From Azospirillum brasilense (GTDB taxonomy: Bacteria > Pseudomonadota > Alphaproteobacteria > Azospirillales > Azospirillaceae): DNA of 64,000 nucleotides. The notes below the pieces were generated by a model that was not told where the DNA came from, made no database searches, and worked only from the letters and a program-made list of their open reading frames with translations. Shown piece after piece: positions 35,892 to 45,916 of this stretch (positions are counted from its first letter, which is position 1; the number at the start of each line of letters is the position of its first letter). The stretch spans positions 1-64,000 of the forward strand of contig NZ_QLKQ01000033.1 of NCBI RefSeq assembly GCF_003349955.1, given 5' to 3'. Made by a program: the position numbers and the translations under genes.

Positions 35892-37120
35892 GCAAGAGCT
35901 GCTGCCGCTTCTGCGGAACCCCGCTGACCGAGACCTTCGTCGACCTCGGCGTGTCCCCGCTGGCCAATTCCTTCCTGAAGCCGGAAAAGCTCCAGGCCAT
36001 GGAGCCGTTCTACCCGCTGCACGTCTACGTGTGCACCGGCTGCTTCCTGGTGCAGCTCGAGGAATTCGAGAGCCCGGAGCACATCTTCAGCGATTATCTC
36101 TACTTCTCGTCCTTCTCGCAGGGCTGGCTCGACCACGCCAACGCCTACGCGGCGAAGATGGTCGACCGGTTGGGCCTGGACGAGTGTTCGCTCGTGGTGG
36201 AGATCGCCAGCAACGACGGCTATCTGCTCCAGTACTTCAAGCAGCGCGGCGTGCCTGTCCTGGGCGTCGAACCGGCGGCCAATGTCGCCAAGGTCGCCGT
36301 CGAGAAGGGCATCCCGTCCGACGTTGCCTTCTTCGGAGTGGAGACCGCCGAGCGCCTGAAGGGCGAGGGCAAGTCGGCTGATCTGATGGCGGCCAACAAC
36401 GTCCTGGCCCATGTTCCGGACATCAACGACTTCGTCGCCGGCTTCAAGGTCCTGCTGAAGCCGACCGGCACCATCACCTTCGAGTTCCCGCACCTGCAGC
36501 GCCTGATCGCGGAAAACCAGTTCGACACGGTGTATCACGAGCACTTCTCGTACCTGTCGCTGCTGGCCGTGGAGAAGGTGTTCGCCCGCCACGGGCTCGC
36601 CGTGTTCGACGTCGAGCAACTGCCGACCCACGGCGGTTCGCTGCGCCTGTTCGTGCGCCACGCTGAGGACACCAGCCGCCCGGTGACCGCCGCGGTCGAG
36701 GCGATCCGCGCCGGCGAGGCCGCCGCCGGCCTGCGCGACATCGCCACCTACCGCAGCTTCGGCCGTACGGTCGAGACCACCAAGCGCGAGGTCCTGCGGT
36801 TCCTGATCGACGCGCACGCGGCCGGCAAGACGGTCGTCGGCTACGGCGCTCCAGCCAAGGGCAACACGCTGCTGAACTATCTGGGGGTCGGGCCGGAGTT
36901 CGTGGCCTTCACCGTGGACCGCAGCCCGCACAAGCAGGGACTTTATCTTCCCGGCACGCGCATTCCCATCAAGGCCCCGGAGGCGATCCTGGAGGCCAAG
37001 CCCGACTACGTCCTGATCCTGCCCTGGAACCTCAAGGACGAAGTCATGACCCAGATGGCTGAGATCCGGTCCTGGGGAGGCAAGTTCGTCGTGCCCATTC
37101 CGACGGTGCAGGTCCTCTGA
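35888..37120 (+). CDS. Sugar-nucleotide C-methyltransferase (NovU/TylC3-like)
   Basis: 410 residues with the three-part layout of deoxysugar C-methyltransferases. The N-terminal zinc module has CRFCGTPL and YVCTGCFLVQL (two Cys pairs). The SAM domain (about 90-230) has LVVEIASNDGYLLQYFKQRG and NNVLAHVPDINDFV. DTVYHEHFSYLSL holds the probable catalytic Tyr-His-Glu-His segment. The C-terminal domain has VGYGAPAKGNTLLNYLG and LPWNLKDEVM. Known homologues methylate C-3 of a 4-keto-6-deoxy sugar. The GTG start overlaps the rfbG stop by four bases. The likely substrate is the CDP-4-keto-6-deoxyhexose from RfbG, which is inference from position. Confidence 0.88.
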   Translation: MSKSCCRFCGTPLTETFVDLGVSPLANSFLKPEKLQAMEPFYPLHVYVCTGCFLVQLEEFESPEHIFSDYLYFSSFSQGWLDHANAYAAKMVDRLGLDECSLVVEIASNDGYLLQYFKQRGVPVLGVEPAANVAKVAVEKGIPSDVAFFGVETAERLKGEGKSADLMAANNVLAHVPDINDFVAGFKVLLKPTGTITFEFPHLQRLIAENQFDTVYHEHFSYLSLLAVEKVFARHGLAVFDVEQLPTHGGSLRLFVRHAEDTSRPVTAAVEAIRAGEAAAGLRDIATYRSFGRTVETTKREVLRFLIDAHAAGKTVVGYGAPAKGNTLLNYLGVGPEFVAFTVDRSPHKQGLYLPGTRIPIKAPEAILEAKPDYVLILPWNLKDEVMTQMAEIRSWGGKFVVPIPTVQVL

Positions 37121-37650
37121 TGCGGTTTCGCCCGCTCTCCCTGGCCGGCGCCTGCGCTGTCGAGCTGGAGCGGCGCGAAGACCCGCGCGGCTTCTTCGCC
37201 CGGACATTCTGTCAGGACGAATTCGCCGCGCACGGGCTATCCACGTCCTTCGTCCAATGCAACGTGTCCTGGAACGCGCGCCGGGGCACGTTGCGCGGGA
37301 TGCATTTCCAGAAGGCGCCGAGCCGGGAAGGCAAGCTCGTCCGCTGCACCACCGGGGCCATCTGGGACGTGCTGCTCGACCTGCGGCCCGACTCCGCCAC
37401 CTACCTGCGCTGGGAAGGGGTGGAACTGACGGCGGAGAACCACACCGCGCTCTACATCCCGCCGGGTTTCGCGCACGGGTTCCAAACGTTGGTGGACGGA
37501 GCCGAGGTCTTTTACCAGATGACGGACATGCACGCGCCGGAGTTGGCCAGCGGCGTGCGTTGGGACGACCCGGCCTTTGCCATAGCTTGGCCTATTCCCA
37601 AACCGATCCTGTCGGAGCGGGACGCAGGTTACACGCTGTTTACCCCATGA
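37120..37650 (+). CDS. RmlC-like 4-keto-6-deoxysugar epimerase (first copy)
   Basis: 176 residues of the cupin family that includes dTDP-4-dehydrorhamnose 3,5-epimerase. ARTFCQDEFAAHG, VQCNVSWNARRGTLRGMHFQ (catalytic His) and YIPPGFAHGFQTL are the main motifs. Start and stop overlap the neighbouring genes by one and four bases. It lies in the CDP-sugar part of the operon, away from rfbBDA, and differs clearly from the second copy at 40477. It probably epimerises the methylated CDP-keto sugar at C-5 (or C-3) rather than the rhamnose intermediate. Confidence 0.85.
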   Translation: MRFRPLSLAGACAVELERREDPRGFFARTFCQDEFAAHGLSTSFVQCNVSWNARRGTLRGMHFQKAPSREGKLVRCTTGAIWDVLLDLRPDSATYLRWEGVELTAENHTALYIPPGFAHGFQTLVDGAEVFYQMTDMHAPELASGVRWDDPAFAIAWPIPKPILSERDAGYTLFTP

Positions 37651-38582
37651 CCGGCCCGTTATCGATTGACCGGCGGCCCCGGCGCGTGCTGGTGACGGGT
37701 GGTGGAGGGTTCATCGGCCGCCATGCACTGCCCGACTTGGTCGCCCGTGGTTGGGAGGTGCACGCCGCAGGACGGTCACCCCTACCTTCCGAAATGGCAG
37801 CGGGGGTGGTCTTCCACCTGTGCGACCTGCTGGCCGAGGGCGACGCCGCCCGCGTGGTCGAGACGGTGCGGCCGACGCACCTGCTGCACCTGGCTTGGAA
37901 TGCCGTTCCGGGGAGGTTCTGGACAGCGCCCGACAACCTCGACTGGGTGGCCGCCAGCCTGCGGCTCTACCGTGCCTTCGCCGCCTGCGGGGGCAAGCGC
38001 GCGGTGCTCGCCGGGACCTGCGCCGAGTACGACTGGAGCCACGCCGAACTGTCGGAGGCGACGACCCCGCTGGCGCCGCACACCCTCTATGGGCAAGCGA
38101 AGAACGCGTTCCGCACGCTCGCCGAGGGAACCGCGGGGGCGCTCGGGGTCGAGGTTGCCTGGGGCCGCATCTTCTTCCTGTACGGACCGCACGAGGCGCC
38201 GAGCCGCTTCGTGCCCGACGTGATAACCTCCCTGCTCAAAGGCGAACCCGCGCTGTGCTCGCACGGCCGGCAGGAGCGCGACTTCATGCACGTTGCCGAC
38301 GTCGCACGCGCCTTCGTCGCACTTCTGGAAAGCAACCACACCGGGCCGGTCAACATCGCGTCGGGTACGGCCCTGCCGCTGAGCACGGTGGTCGACGTCA
38401 TCGCGCGCCTGATCGGCCGGCCGGACCTGGTGCGGCTCGGCGCGCGGCCGGCGCCGGCCGGTGATCCGCCGCGGCTGGCCGCCGCCGTTGGCGTGCTGCG
38501 CGACCAGGTCGGCTTCCATCCACGCTTCGACCTGGAGAGTGGCTTGAGGGATGCTGTGGAGTGGTGGCGACCGCGATGCTGA
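37647..38582 (+). CDS. NAD-dependent epimerase/dehydratase, probable CDP-sugar 4-ketoreductase
   Basis: 311 residues of the extended SDR family. RVLVTGGGGFIGRHALPDLV binds the cofactor, LLHLAWNAVPGRFW and LAGTCAEYDWSH follow, and TLYGQAKNAFRTLAE holds Tyr-x3-Lys. RIFFLYGPHEAPSRFVPDV and ERDFMHVADVARAF are also typical. As the last enzyme of a five-gene chain (cytidylyltransferase, dehydratase, methyltransferase, epimerase) it most likely reduces the 4-keto group to finish the branched CDP-deoxysugar. The ATG overlaps the previous stop by four bases. Confidence 0.82.
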   Translation: MTGPLSIDRRPRRVLVTGGGGFIGRHALPDLVARGWEVHAAGRSPLPSEMAAGVVFHLCDLLAEGDAARVVETVRPTHLLHLAWNAVPGRFWTAPDNLDWVAASLRLYRAFAACGGKRAVLAGTCAEYDWSHAELSEATTPLAPHTLYGQAKNAFRTLAEGTAGALGVEVAWGRIFFLYGPHEAPSRFVPDVITSLLKGEPALCSHGRQERDFMHVADVARAFVALLESNHTGPVNIASGTALPLSTVVDVIARLIGRPDLVRLGARPAPAGDPPRLAAAVGVLRDQVGFHPRFDLESGLRDAVEWWRPRC

Positions 38583-40420
38583 GGTCCTTGAGCCGCCTGC
38601 TGAGCTCTCCCGACGCGCTGCGTCATATCGCCACGCAGGTGTGGAGTCCCCGTTGGGTGATGCGCAACCTCGCGCGCCTGACTCGCGTCAAGCATACCGA
38701 CCTTCTGGTCGATGATTTCCTGCGCCATTTCGAGACGAGAGTTTCGTACGGGCATTGGATCGCCGCGCACGAGCGCCTGGACGCAGCCAGCTTGGTGGCC
38801 ATGCGGGCGGAAGCCGCCCAGCTTCGCCGCCGGACGCGCTTCTCCATCGTCGTGCCGACCTACGAAACGGCGGCCGACGTGCTGGAAGCCTTTTTGGATT
38901 CCGTGCGCGCCCAGGTCTATCCGGACTGGGAGCTGTGCATCGCCGACGACGCGTCCCGGCAGCCGCATGTGCGCGCCATCCTGGAGCGCCACGCCGCCGA
39001 AGATCCTCGCGTCAAGGTCACCTTCCGCACGAGCAACGGGCATATCGCAGAGGCTACCAACACCGCATTGGACATGGCCACGGGCGATTTCATCTGCCTG
39101 ATGGATCACGACGACACCATCGCCCCGAACGCGCTCTACGAGTTTGCCCTCGCCCTCGCCCTCGATCCCGATCTCGACTTCATCTATTCCGATGAGGACA
39201 AGATTTCTTCGGACGGAACGGAGCGTTACGGGCCTTTCTTCAAGCCAGACTGGTCGCCTGAGTATCTCGAATCCTGCATGTACACGGCGCATTTCGCCTG
39301 TTACCGGACGTCCCTCGTGCGGCGTGTCGGCGGTTTCCGCTCTGACTTCAACGGGGCGCAGGATTATGATTTCGTGCTGCGCTTCACCGAGCATGTCGGC
39401 AAGGTCGCGCACATTCCCAAGATTCTTTACCATTGGCGCGCCATTCCCGGTTCCACCGCGGCATCGATGAACAGCAAGGACTATGTCGTCGATGCGGCGG
39501 TGCGCGCGCTCACCGCGCGGGTGGAGCGCACCGGTCGGCTCGCCTTCGTGCGACCGAACCGCTTCGGCGGTTGCTTTGACGTGCGCCGCTGTATCGAGGG
39601 GGAGCCCAAGGTTTCCATCGTCATTCCTTCCGCCGCTCGCATGAGCGAGGTGCGGGGAAAGCCGGTCGACCTCGTGGTGAACTGCGTGCGCTCGATCGTG
39701 GAGACGTCCAGTTACCACAACCTCGAACTGATCGTGGTGCACAACGGCGACCTACGGCCCGAGACGGCGGCGGCGCTCGATGCCTATGGGGTGGTATACG
39801 TCCATTACGCCGATCCGGCGTTCAACATCGCCGCCAAGATGAACCTGGGCGCGCGGGCCGCCACGGGCGATTACGTGCTATTCCTCAACGATGACACGGA
39901 AGTCATCAACTCTGACTGGCTGGAGGCCATGCTGAGCTTGGCGCAGCGCCCTGGCGTCGGCGTGGTGGGGGCGAAGCTGTATTTCGAGGACGGCACGCTC
40001 CAGCATGTGGGCGTGACCTTCTGCGCCGGGTTGCCGGACCACATCCGGCGCGGCTTCAGCGGCGACGATCCCGGCTACTTCTTCAGCACGGCTGGGCAGC
40101 GCAACTACATGGCCGTGACCGGGGCGTGCATGCTGCTGCGCCGCGCGCTGTTCGAGGAGGTGGGCGGCTTCGAGGAGTCACTCGCCGTTAACTATAATGA
40201 CATCGATTTGTGCCTAAAAGTCTGGGAGCGCGGCCTGCGCATCGTCTACACGGCGCAGGCGGAGCTGTTCCATTTTGAGAGTCGCAACCGTGAACGTTCC
40301 GTCGCCGCGCATGAACAGGCCATCTTCCTGGAACGCTGGGGGGAGCGCGTCAAGACAGACCCCTTCTACAGCCCGTATTTCGCCGCCCGGCCGCCGAACT
40401 TCGAGCTTGTCCTCTGCTGA
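38576..40420 (+). CDS. Two-domain family 2 glycosyltransferase
   Basis: About 614 residues from ATG 38576; a GTG at 38561 is an alternative, and both overlap the preceding gene. The first GT2 domain (about 90-320) has FSIVVPTYETAADVLEAFL, LCIADDASRQP and LMDHDDTIAPNALYE, then IYSDEDKI. The second (about 345-600) has VSIVIPSA, LIVVHNG, FNIAAKMNLGARAATGDYV and LFLNDDTEVINSDWLEAML. Both have intact acidic metal sites. Such paired domains often add two residues or alternate linkages; this one may use the CDP-deoxysugar made by the five genes before it or the dTDP-rhamnose made by the four after it. Confidence 0.85.
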   Translation: MLRSLSRLLSSPDALRHIATQVWSPRWVMRNLARLTRVKHTDLLVDDFLRHFETRVSYGHWIAAHERLDAASLVAMRAEAAQLRRRTRFSIVVPTYETAADVLEAFLDSVRAQVYPDWELCIADDASRQPHVRAILERHAAEDPRVKVTFRTSNGHIAEATNTALDMATGDFICLMDHDDTIAPNALYEFALALALDPDLDFIYSDEDKISSDGTERYGPFFKPDWSPEYLESCMYTAHFACYRTSLVRRVGGFRSDFNGAQDYDFVLRFTEHVGKVAHIPKILYHWRAIPGSTAASMNSKDYVVDAAVRALTARVERTGRLAFVRPNRFGGCFDVRRCIEGEPKVSIVIPSAARMSEVRGKPVDLVVNCVRSIVETSSYHNLELIVVHNGDLRPETAAALDAYGVVYVHYADPAFNIAAKMNLGARAATGDYVLFLNDDTEVINSDWLEAMLSLAQRPGVGVVGAKLYFEDGTLQHVGVTFCAGLPDHIRRGFSGDDPGYFFSTAGQRNYMAVTGACMLLRRALFEEVGGFEESLAVNYNDIDLCLKVWERGLRIVYTAQAELFHFESRNRERSVAAHEQAIFLERWGERVKTDPFYSPYFAARPPNFELVLC

Positions 40421-40476
40421 CCAAAGCCCGTTTCCGGTTTGAACGCCGCAACATTGAACCAAAAAGGTCACCGGCC

Positions 40477-41028
40477 ATGGATGTCGTCGCACTCTCCATT
40501 CCCGAAGTGAAGATTATCCGCCCGAAGAAATTTGGCGATCATCGCGGATTCTTCTCGGAAACCTACAATAAGAAGACGTTCGAGGCGGCGGGGCTGCATT
40601 ACGACTTCGTGCAAGACAACCAGTCCCTCTCGGCGGAGGTGGGCACGGTGCGGGGACTGCATTTCCAACTGCCGCCCTTCGCGCAGGACAAGCTGGTGCG
40701 GGTGGTTCGTGGTGCCATCCTTGACGTCGCGGTCGACATCCGCAAGGGCTCGCCCACTTTCGGTCAGCACGTCAGCGCGGTGATCAGCGCCGAGGAATGG
40801 AACCAAATTCTTGTTCCGGTCGGTTTCGCGCACGGCTTCTGCACGCTGGAACCCAATACCGAAGTGGTATACAAAGTCACGAACTTCTATTCGGCTGCGC
40901 ATGACCGCGGTTTGCTGTGGAACGATCCGACTCTGGGGATCGAGTGGCCAATCGCGGCCGGCAAAGCCCTGCTCTCTGACAAGGATCTCAAGCATCCGCG
41001 GCTTGCCGAGCTCGACGAGTGTTTCTGA
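40477..41028 (+). CDS. rfbC: dTDP-4-dehydrorhamnose 3,5-epimerase
   Basis: 183 residues, the standard RmlC length. [62 protein letters not shown] and [19 protein letters not shown] are full RmlC motifs, including the catalytic His. It inverts C-3 and C-5 of dTDP-4-keto-6-deoxyglucose. A ribosome site AAAAAGG precedes ATG 40477. It opens the rfbCBDA set, 56 bases after the GT2 gene. Confidence 0.95.
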   Translation: MDVVALSIPEVKIIRPKKFGDHRGFFSETYNKKTFEAAGLHYDFVQDNQSLSAEVGTVRGLHFQLPPFAQDKLVRVVRGAILDVAVDIRKGSPTFGQHVSAVISAEEWNQILVPVGFAHGFCTLEPNTEVVYKVTNFYSAAHDRGLLWNDPTLGIEWPIAAGKALLSDKDLKHPRLAELDECF

Positions 41029-41047
41029 CGAAGGGGCAGGTGTCTTG

Positions 41048-42103
41048 ATGAAGCGCATTCTCGTTACGGGCGGAGCTGGATTCATCGGCTCGGCCGTCGT
41101 CCGTCAACTTCTGGCCGAGACCGACGCCTTCGTCGTCAACGTTGACAAGCTGACCTACGCCGCCAACCTGTCCTCGCTGCCGGGGGCCGCCACCAACCCG
41201 CGCTACGCGTTCGAGAAGGTCGACATCTGCGACGGCGAGGAGTTGCGCCGCGTCTTTGCCGCACACCGGCCGGACGCCGTCATGCATCTGGCCGCTGAGT
41301 CCCACGTGGACCGTTCCATCGACGGGCCGGGGGAATTCATCCAGACGAACGTTGTGGGCACTTTCCGCCTGCTGGAGGCGGTGCGCGGCTATTGGTCGTC
41401 GCTGCCGGCCGACGAGCGCGCGGCCTTCCGCTTCCACCACATCTCCACCGACGAAGTGTTCGGCACGCTGGGTGACGAGGGCTTCTTCACCGAGACGACC
41501 GCCTACAGCCCGAACTCGCCCTATTCGGCCAGCAAGGCGTCGAGCGACCATCTGGTGCGGGCATGGCACGAGACCTACGGCCTGCCCGTGGTCCTGACCA
41601 ACTGTTCGAACAACTACGGCCCCTACCATTTCCCGGAGAAGCTGATCCCTCTGATGATCCTCAAGGGTCTGAAGGGAGAGCCGCTTCCGGTCTACGGCAA
41701 GGGCGACAATGTCCGCGACTGGCTCTACGTCGAGGACCACGCCCGCGCCCTGCGGTTGGTGCTGGAGAAGGGCGTGATCGGCGAAAGCTACAACATCGGC
41801 GGCTACAACGAGCGCACCAACCTGGATGTGGTGCGGACACTGTGCGCTCTGCTGGACGAGCTGGCCCCGGCCGGCGCGCCGCACGACCGGCTGATCACCT
41901 TCGTCGCCGACCGGCCGGGCCATGACAAGCGTTACGCCATCGACGCCTCCAAGATCACCCGCGAGCTGGGGTGGCGGCCCCAGGAGACCTTCGAGACCGG
42001 TCTGCGCAAGACGGTCGAATGGTATCTGGAGAACCGCTCCTGGTGGGAAGCCATCCTCAACGGCTCCTACCGTGGCGAACGGCTGGGGCTCGACGCGGCA
42101 TGA
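41048..42103 (+). CDS. rfbB: dTDP-glucose 4,6-dehydratase
   Basis: 351 residues. [20 protein letters not shown] is the NAD site; [27 protein letters not shown] and [16 protein letters not shown] give the catalytic Thr-Asp-Glu and Tyr-x3-Lys; [17 protein letters not shown] and [16 protein letters not shown] complete the family pattern. It forms dTDP-4-keto-6-deoxyglucose. ATG 41048 is the family start; the open frame extends upstream only by chance. The stop overlaps rfbD by four bases. Confidence 0.96.
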   Translation: MKRILVTGGAGFIGSAVVRQLLAETDAFVVNVDKLTYAANLSSLPGAATNPRYAFEKVDICDGEELRRVFAAHRPDAVMHLAAESHVDRSIDGPGEFIQTNVVGTFRLLEAVRGYWSSLPADERAAFRFHHISTDEVFGTLGDEGFFTETTAYSPNSPYSASKASSDHLVRAWHETYGLPVVLTNCSNNYGPYHFPEKLIPLMILKGLKGEPLPVYGKGDNVRDWLYVEDHARALRLVLEKGVIGESYNIGGYNERTNLDVVRTLCALLDELAPAGAPHDRLITFVADRPGHDKRYAIDASKITRELGWRPQETFETGLRKTVEWYLENRSWWEAILNGSYRGERLGLDAA

Positions 42104-42999
42104 AGATCCTGATCCTCGGCACCAGCGGGCAAGTCGGCACCGAGCTGATGCGGGCCGCCTGGCCGCTGGGCACCGACTTGGTCGGGCTGGCTCGGCCGGA
42201 CGTCGACATGGCCCGGCCGGAAACGGTGGAGGCGGCGGTGGCGAAGCACGCTCCCGATCTCGTCGTCAACGCGACTGCCTACACCGCCGTGGACAAGGCC
42301 GAGGGTGACCGCGAGGCTGCCTTCGCCGTCAACCGCGACGGCCCGGCTCGCCTCGCCGCGGCCTGCGCGGCTCGTGGCGTGCCGCTGATCCATATTTCCA
42401 CCGACTATGTGTTCGACGGCACGAAACCGGCGCCCTACACCGAGGATGATCCGGTTGCCCCGCTCGGCGTCTACGGCGCCAGCAAGGAGGCCGGAGAGGC
42501 GGCGGTGCGCGCCGCGCTGCCGCAACATGTCATCCTGCGCACCTCCTGGGTCTATGCCGCGCATGGAGCCAACTTCGTCAAGACCATGTTGCGGTTCGGG
42601 CGCGAGCGCGAGGAGATGCGCGTGGTCGCCGACCAGCATGGCGCACCGACGGCGGCGTCCGACATCGCCGCCGCCATCGTGGCCATCGCCGGGCGGATCG
42701 CTGAGACCAAGGACACCGGAAGCGACGCTCCCTGGGGCACCTACCACTTTACCGGAACGGGCGAGACGACCTGGCACGGCTTCGCTGAGCGCGTCTTTCA
42801 GCGGCTGGAGACGGCCACCGGCCGGCGCCCGCGCCTGCAGGCCATCGCCACGGCCGACTACCCGACCCCGGCCCGCCGGCCGGCCAACTCCAGGCTGGAC
42901 TGCACCCGCATCCGGGCCGCTTTCGGCATCGAGGCACCGCGCTGGGAAGACAGCCTGGACCGTGTGCTCGACGAGTTGCTTTCCTCCCCCGCATCCTAA
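42100..42999 (+). CDS. rfbD: dTDP-4-dehydrorhamnose reductase
   Basis: 299 residues. [19 protein letters not shown] binds [40 protein letters not shown] and [14 protein letters not shown] (Tyr-x3-Lys) are family motifs, and [19 protein letters not shown] follows. It produces dTDP-L-rhamnose, the last step of the pathway. ATGA overlap with rfbB indicates coupling. Confidence 0.96.
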   Translation: MKILILGTSGQVGTELMRAAWPLGTDLVGLARPDVDMARPETVEAAVAKHAPDLVVNATAYTAVDKAEGDREAAFAVNRDGPARLAAACAARGVPLIHISTDYVFDGTKPAPYTEDDPVAPLGVYGASKEAGEAAVRAALPQHVILRTSWVYAAHGANFVKTMLRFGREREEMRVVADQHGAPTAASDIAAAIVAIAGRIAETKDTGSDAPWGTYHFTGTGETTWHGFAERVFQRLETATGRRPRLQAIATADYPTPARRPANSRLDCTRIRAAFGIEAPRWEDSLDRVLDELLSSPAS

Positions 43000-43026
43000 G
43001 ACGATTCCACGACAGGCGGCGCGATC

Positions 43027-43890
43027 ATGAAGGGCATCATCCTGGCCGGCGGGTCCGGCACCCGGCTTTATCCGGTGACGCGGGCGATCAGCAAGCAGCT
43101 CCTGCCGATCTACGACAAGCCGATGATCTACTTCCCGCTCAGCACGCTGATGCTGGCAGGAATTCAGGACATCCTGATCATCACCACGCCGCACGATCAG
43201 GCGCTGTTTCAGACCGTGCTTGGCGACGGATCGCAGTGGGGCATCAACCTGACCTACGCGGCGCAGCCCTCGCCCGACGGTCTCGCCCAGGCCTTCATCA
43301 TCGGCCGCGAGTTCGTCGGCAACGACAGCTGCGCGCTGGTGCTCGGCGACAACATCTTCTACGGTCACGGCCTGACCAGCCTGCTCCGCCAGGCGGGCGA
43401 GAACACCCAGGGCGCCCGTGTCTTCGCCTACGGCGTCCGCGACCCGGAACGCTACGGCGTGGTCGAGTTCGACGCGCAGGGCCGCGCACTCAGCATTGAG
43501 GAGAAGCCGGTCAACCCGCGTTCCAAGTGGGCGGTCACCGGATTGTACTTCTACGACAACGACGTGCTGGACATCGCCGCGGCGGTGAAGCCGTCGCCGC
43601 GCGGCGAACTGGAGATCACCTCGGTCAACGCCGCCTATCTGGAGGCCGGCCGCCTGTCGGTCGAACAGATGGGGCGCGGTTATGGCTGGTTCGACACCGG
43701 CACCCACGACAGCCTTCTGGAAGCGGCGGAGTTCGTCCGCACCATCCAGCATCGGCAGGGTCTGCAGATCGCCTGCCCCGAGGAGATCGCATTCATCTCC
43801 GGCTGGATCGATGCCGAGCAGGTGCGCCGCCTCGCCGAGCCGCTGAAGAAGAACGAGTATGGCCGCTACCTGCTGAGCCTGACCGAGTAA
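43027..43890 (+). CDS. rfbA: Glucose-1-phosphate thymidylyltransferase
   Basis: 287 residues, the typical RmlA length. [53 protein letters not shown] and [17 protein letters not shown] are all conserved. It makes dTDP-glucose for RfbB and in many bacteria is inhibited by dTDP-rhamnose. It closes the rfbCBDA set, 27 bases after rfbD. Confidence 0.96.
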   Translation: MKGIILAGGSGTRLYPVTRAISKQLLPIYDKPMIYFPLSTLMLAGIQDILIITTPHDQALFQTVLGDGSQWGINLTYAAQPSPDGLAQAFIIGREFVGNDSCALVLGDNIFYGHGLTSLLRQAGENTQGARVFAYGVRDPERYGVVEFDAQGRALSIEEKPVNPRSKWAVTGLYFYDNDVLDIAAAVKPSPRGELEITSVNAAYLEAGRLSVEQMGRGYGWFDTGTHDSLLEAAEFVRTIQHRQGLQIACPEEIAFISGWIDAEQVRRLAEPLKKNEYGRYLLSLTE

Positions 43891-44196
43891 CTCCAGAAAC
43901 CGTCCCGGTCCGTTTCGGACCAGAGCGGCGGGATGGTGTTGAATGTGATGTCCGAGCACATGCAGCGGCTCGTGTCGGACCATGGCGCCGGCGGATCCAG
44001 GAATGCTGGGCGGCAGATCGGCGTGTTCGTCATTGAAAGTGCATTGCGGTGTGGGTGTGGGGTGCAAAGTTGAGCCTCTTCCGCATGAACGACACGAGCC
44101 GACGGCTGGGTGGGCAATCAGTCGCAGTCTCATCGGCTCTTCACCATGAAGGCTTCATGGTCACGCAAAGAGTTCGTGCCCTAGGGTGAGGGGAAC
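43891..44196. other. 306-base intergenic region with weak hairpin after rfbA
   Basis: A short perfect hairpin GGTCCG-TTT-CGGACC (43907-43921) lies 17 bases after the rfbA stop but has no T tract, so it is at best a weak terminator or pause. The rest should carry the promoter of the next gene, whose ribosome site (GAGGGGAAC) ends at 44196. A minus-strand frame here looks like chance. Confidence 0.4.
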
Positions 44197-44769
44197 ATGA
44201 GCATGACTTGTCGTGCTTTGCTGCTCGACCGTGATGGGGTGGTGAACATCGATCATGGCTATGTCGGCCATCGCGACCGGTTCGAGTTCGTGGACGGCAT
44301 CTTTCCTCTGGCCAGGCACGCGGTGGACCGGGGATTTCGCATCGCTGTGATCACCAACCAGTCCGGCATCGCCCGCGGCCGCTACGCCGAAGCGGACTTC
44401 CTAAATCTGAGCGGTTGGATGGGGGAGGTCTTCCGAAGCCACGGCGTAGAACTCGCCGGGGTCTTCCATTGCCCCTATCACCGTGATGGCGTGGTGGAGC
44501 GCTACGCCCGGGACAGCTTCTGGCGCAAGCCGAACCCCGGCATGATCCTGGAGGCGGCCCGCCGCCTCGACCTTGCCCTGCCCGCTTCGGTGTTCCTGGG
44601 CGATCAACCGACCGACATGGAGGCGGCATTGGCGGCCGGCGTGGGGCGGCGCATCCTGCTGGCGGAGGGGAGCCAGACTCCTGCCCGGGTGTCTGCCCAA
44701 GGGTCCGAAGGAACGGCGGCGACCCTGACGCTTGCCCGTCCCGCCGACCTGATCCCGCACCTGTCCTGA
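44197..44769 (+). CDS. GmhB-like HAD phosphatase (heptose bisphosphate type)
   Basis: 190 residues of the HAD superfamily, related to D-glycero-D-manno-heptose-1,7-bisphosphate 7-phosphatase and the HisB phosphatase. LLLDRDGVVNIDHGYVG is the catalytic DxD motif, VITNQSGIARGRYAE is motif II, WRKPNPGMILEAARR motif III, and FLGDQPTDMEAALAAGV motif IV. The zinc loop is degraded: only one Cys remains (CPYHRDG) and the usual CxC before RKP is replaced by Ser-Phe-Trp. It might act on heptose precursors for LPS or on another sugar phosphate. A strong ribosome site precedes ATG 44197. Confidence 0.82.
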   Translation: MSMTCRALLLDRDGVVNIDHGYVGHRDRFEFVDGIFPLARHAVDRGFRIAVITNQSGIARGRYAEADFLNLSGWMGEVFRSHGVELAGVFHCPYHRDGVVERYARDSFWRKPNPGMILEAARRLDLALPASVFLGDQPTDMEAALAAGVGRRILLAEGSQTPARVSAQGSEGTAATLTLARPADLIPHLS

Positions 44770-44797
44770 GTGGGGTAGGCGCGGGTCGGCTGGGGCT

Positions 44798-45916
44798 TCA
44801 GGCCAGTTGGGACGCCACCTCGTCGGCGATGGCGAGGCAGGAGGTCAGGCCCGGCGATTCGATGCCGAACAGGTTGACGAGGCCGGGGACGCCGTGCGCT
44901 TCCGGTCCCTGGATCTGGAAGTCGGCTTGCGGTTGGCCGGGGCCGCTCAGCTTCGGGCGGACTCCGGAATAGGCCGGCACGAGGGCGTCGTCGGGCAGGC
45001 CCGGCCAATAGCGCCGGACCTCGCCGTAAAATCCGTTGGCGCGCCGGGGATCGACCGCATAGTCGATGCGGTCGTAAGCCTCGGGGGCGAGCCATTCCAC
45101 GTCGGGGCCGAAGCGGGCTTGGCCACCGAGATCGATCGTCAGGTGGACGCCCAGGCCCCCTTCCACCGGAACCGGGTAGACCAGCCGCGAGAAGGGAGAG
45201 CGCCCCCGGGCCAGGGCATAGTAGTTGCCCTTGGCCAGCACGCGCGGCGGGACCCGATTGGCGGGAAATCCCTCCAGGCTCCGCGCCACCGTCCAGGCGC
45301 CCAGCCCGGCGGCGTTGACCAGGGTGGTGCAGGCGATGCGCACCGGTTCCGCCCCGCCGACCTCCAATTCGAAACCGTCAGCGGTGCGGTGGGTGCGGTT
45401 CAGCGGACTCAGCAGGGCGAGCATGGCGCCGGCTTCTTCCGCGTCGCCCTGAAGGGCCAGCATCAGCCCGTGGCTGTCGATGATGCCGGTGGAAGGCGAT
45501 ATCAAGGCGCCGATGCAGCGCAGATTGGGTTCCAGCACCACCGCCTCGGCGGCGGAGATCTCGTGGAGGTCATCCACCCCGTTCGCCGCAGCCTGCGCCT
45601 TGATAGCCGCCAGCCTGGGCAGTTGGGCCTCGTCGGTGGCGACGATCAGCTTGCCGACGCGCTTGTGCTCGACTCCATGCGCCGCGCAGTAGGCGTACAG
45701 CGCGGCGCGTCCGGCGACGCACAGGCGCGCCCGGACACTTCCTGTGGGATAGTAGAGGCCGGCGTGGATGACTTCCGAATTGCGTGAGCTGGTGCCCGTG
45801 CCGATGGCATCGGCCGCTTCCAGAATGACCACCTCCCGGCCGGCTTGGGCCAACCGCCGGGCGACCGCCAGCCCGACGACCCCGGCACCGACCACCACGC
45901 AGTCCACCCGCTCCAT
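44798..45916 (-). CDS. FAD-dependent oxidoreductase (L-2-hydroxyglutarate oxidase-like)
   Basis: 372 residues of the DAO family. [19 protein letters not shown] is the FAD-binding GxGxxG segment, [19 protein letters not shown] is strongly conserved in LhgO-type enzymes, [19 protein letters not shown] follows, and the C-terminal [19 protein letters not shown] closes the flavin site. It may oxidise a 2-hydroxy acid. ATG 45916 has a clear ribosome site (GGAGAGGA), so the 11-residue extension is rejected. It converges on the GmhB-like gene (28-base gap) and looks unrelated to the glycan functions. Confidence 0.82.
   Translation of the reverse strand: MERVDCVVVGAGVVGLAVARRLAQAGREVVILEAADAIGTGTSSRNSEVIHAGLYYPTGSVRARLCVAGRAALYAYCAAHGVEHKRVGKLIVATDEAQLPRLAAIKAQAAANGVDDLHEISAAEAVVLEPNLRCIGALISPSTGIIDSHGLMLALQGDAEEAGAMLALLSPLNRTHRTADGFELEVGGAEPVRIACTTLVNAAGLGAWTVARSLEGFPANRVPPRVLAKGNYYALARGRSPFSRLVYPVPVEGGLGVHLTIDLGGQARFGPDVEWLAPEAYDRIDYAVDPRRANGFYGEVRRYWPGLPDDALVPAYSGVRPKLSGPGQPQADFQIQGPEAHGVPGLVNLFGIESPGLTSCLAIADEVASQLA

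Noticed and set aside
43866..44117. An 83-codon minus-strand frame after rfbA
   Set aside because: It overlaps the rfbA end, lacks a ribosome site and has no family resemblance.
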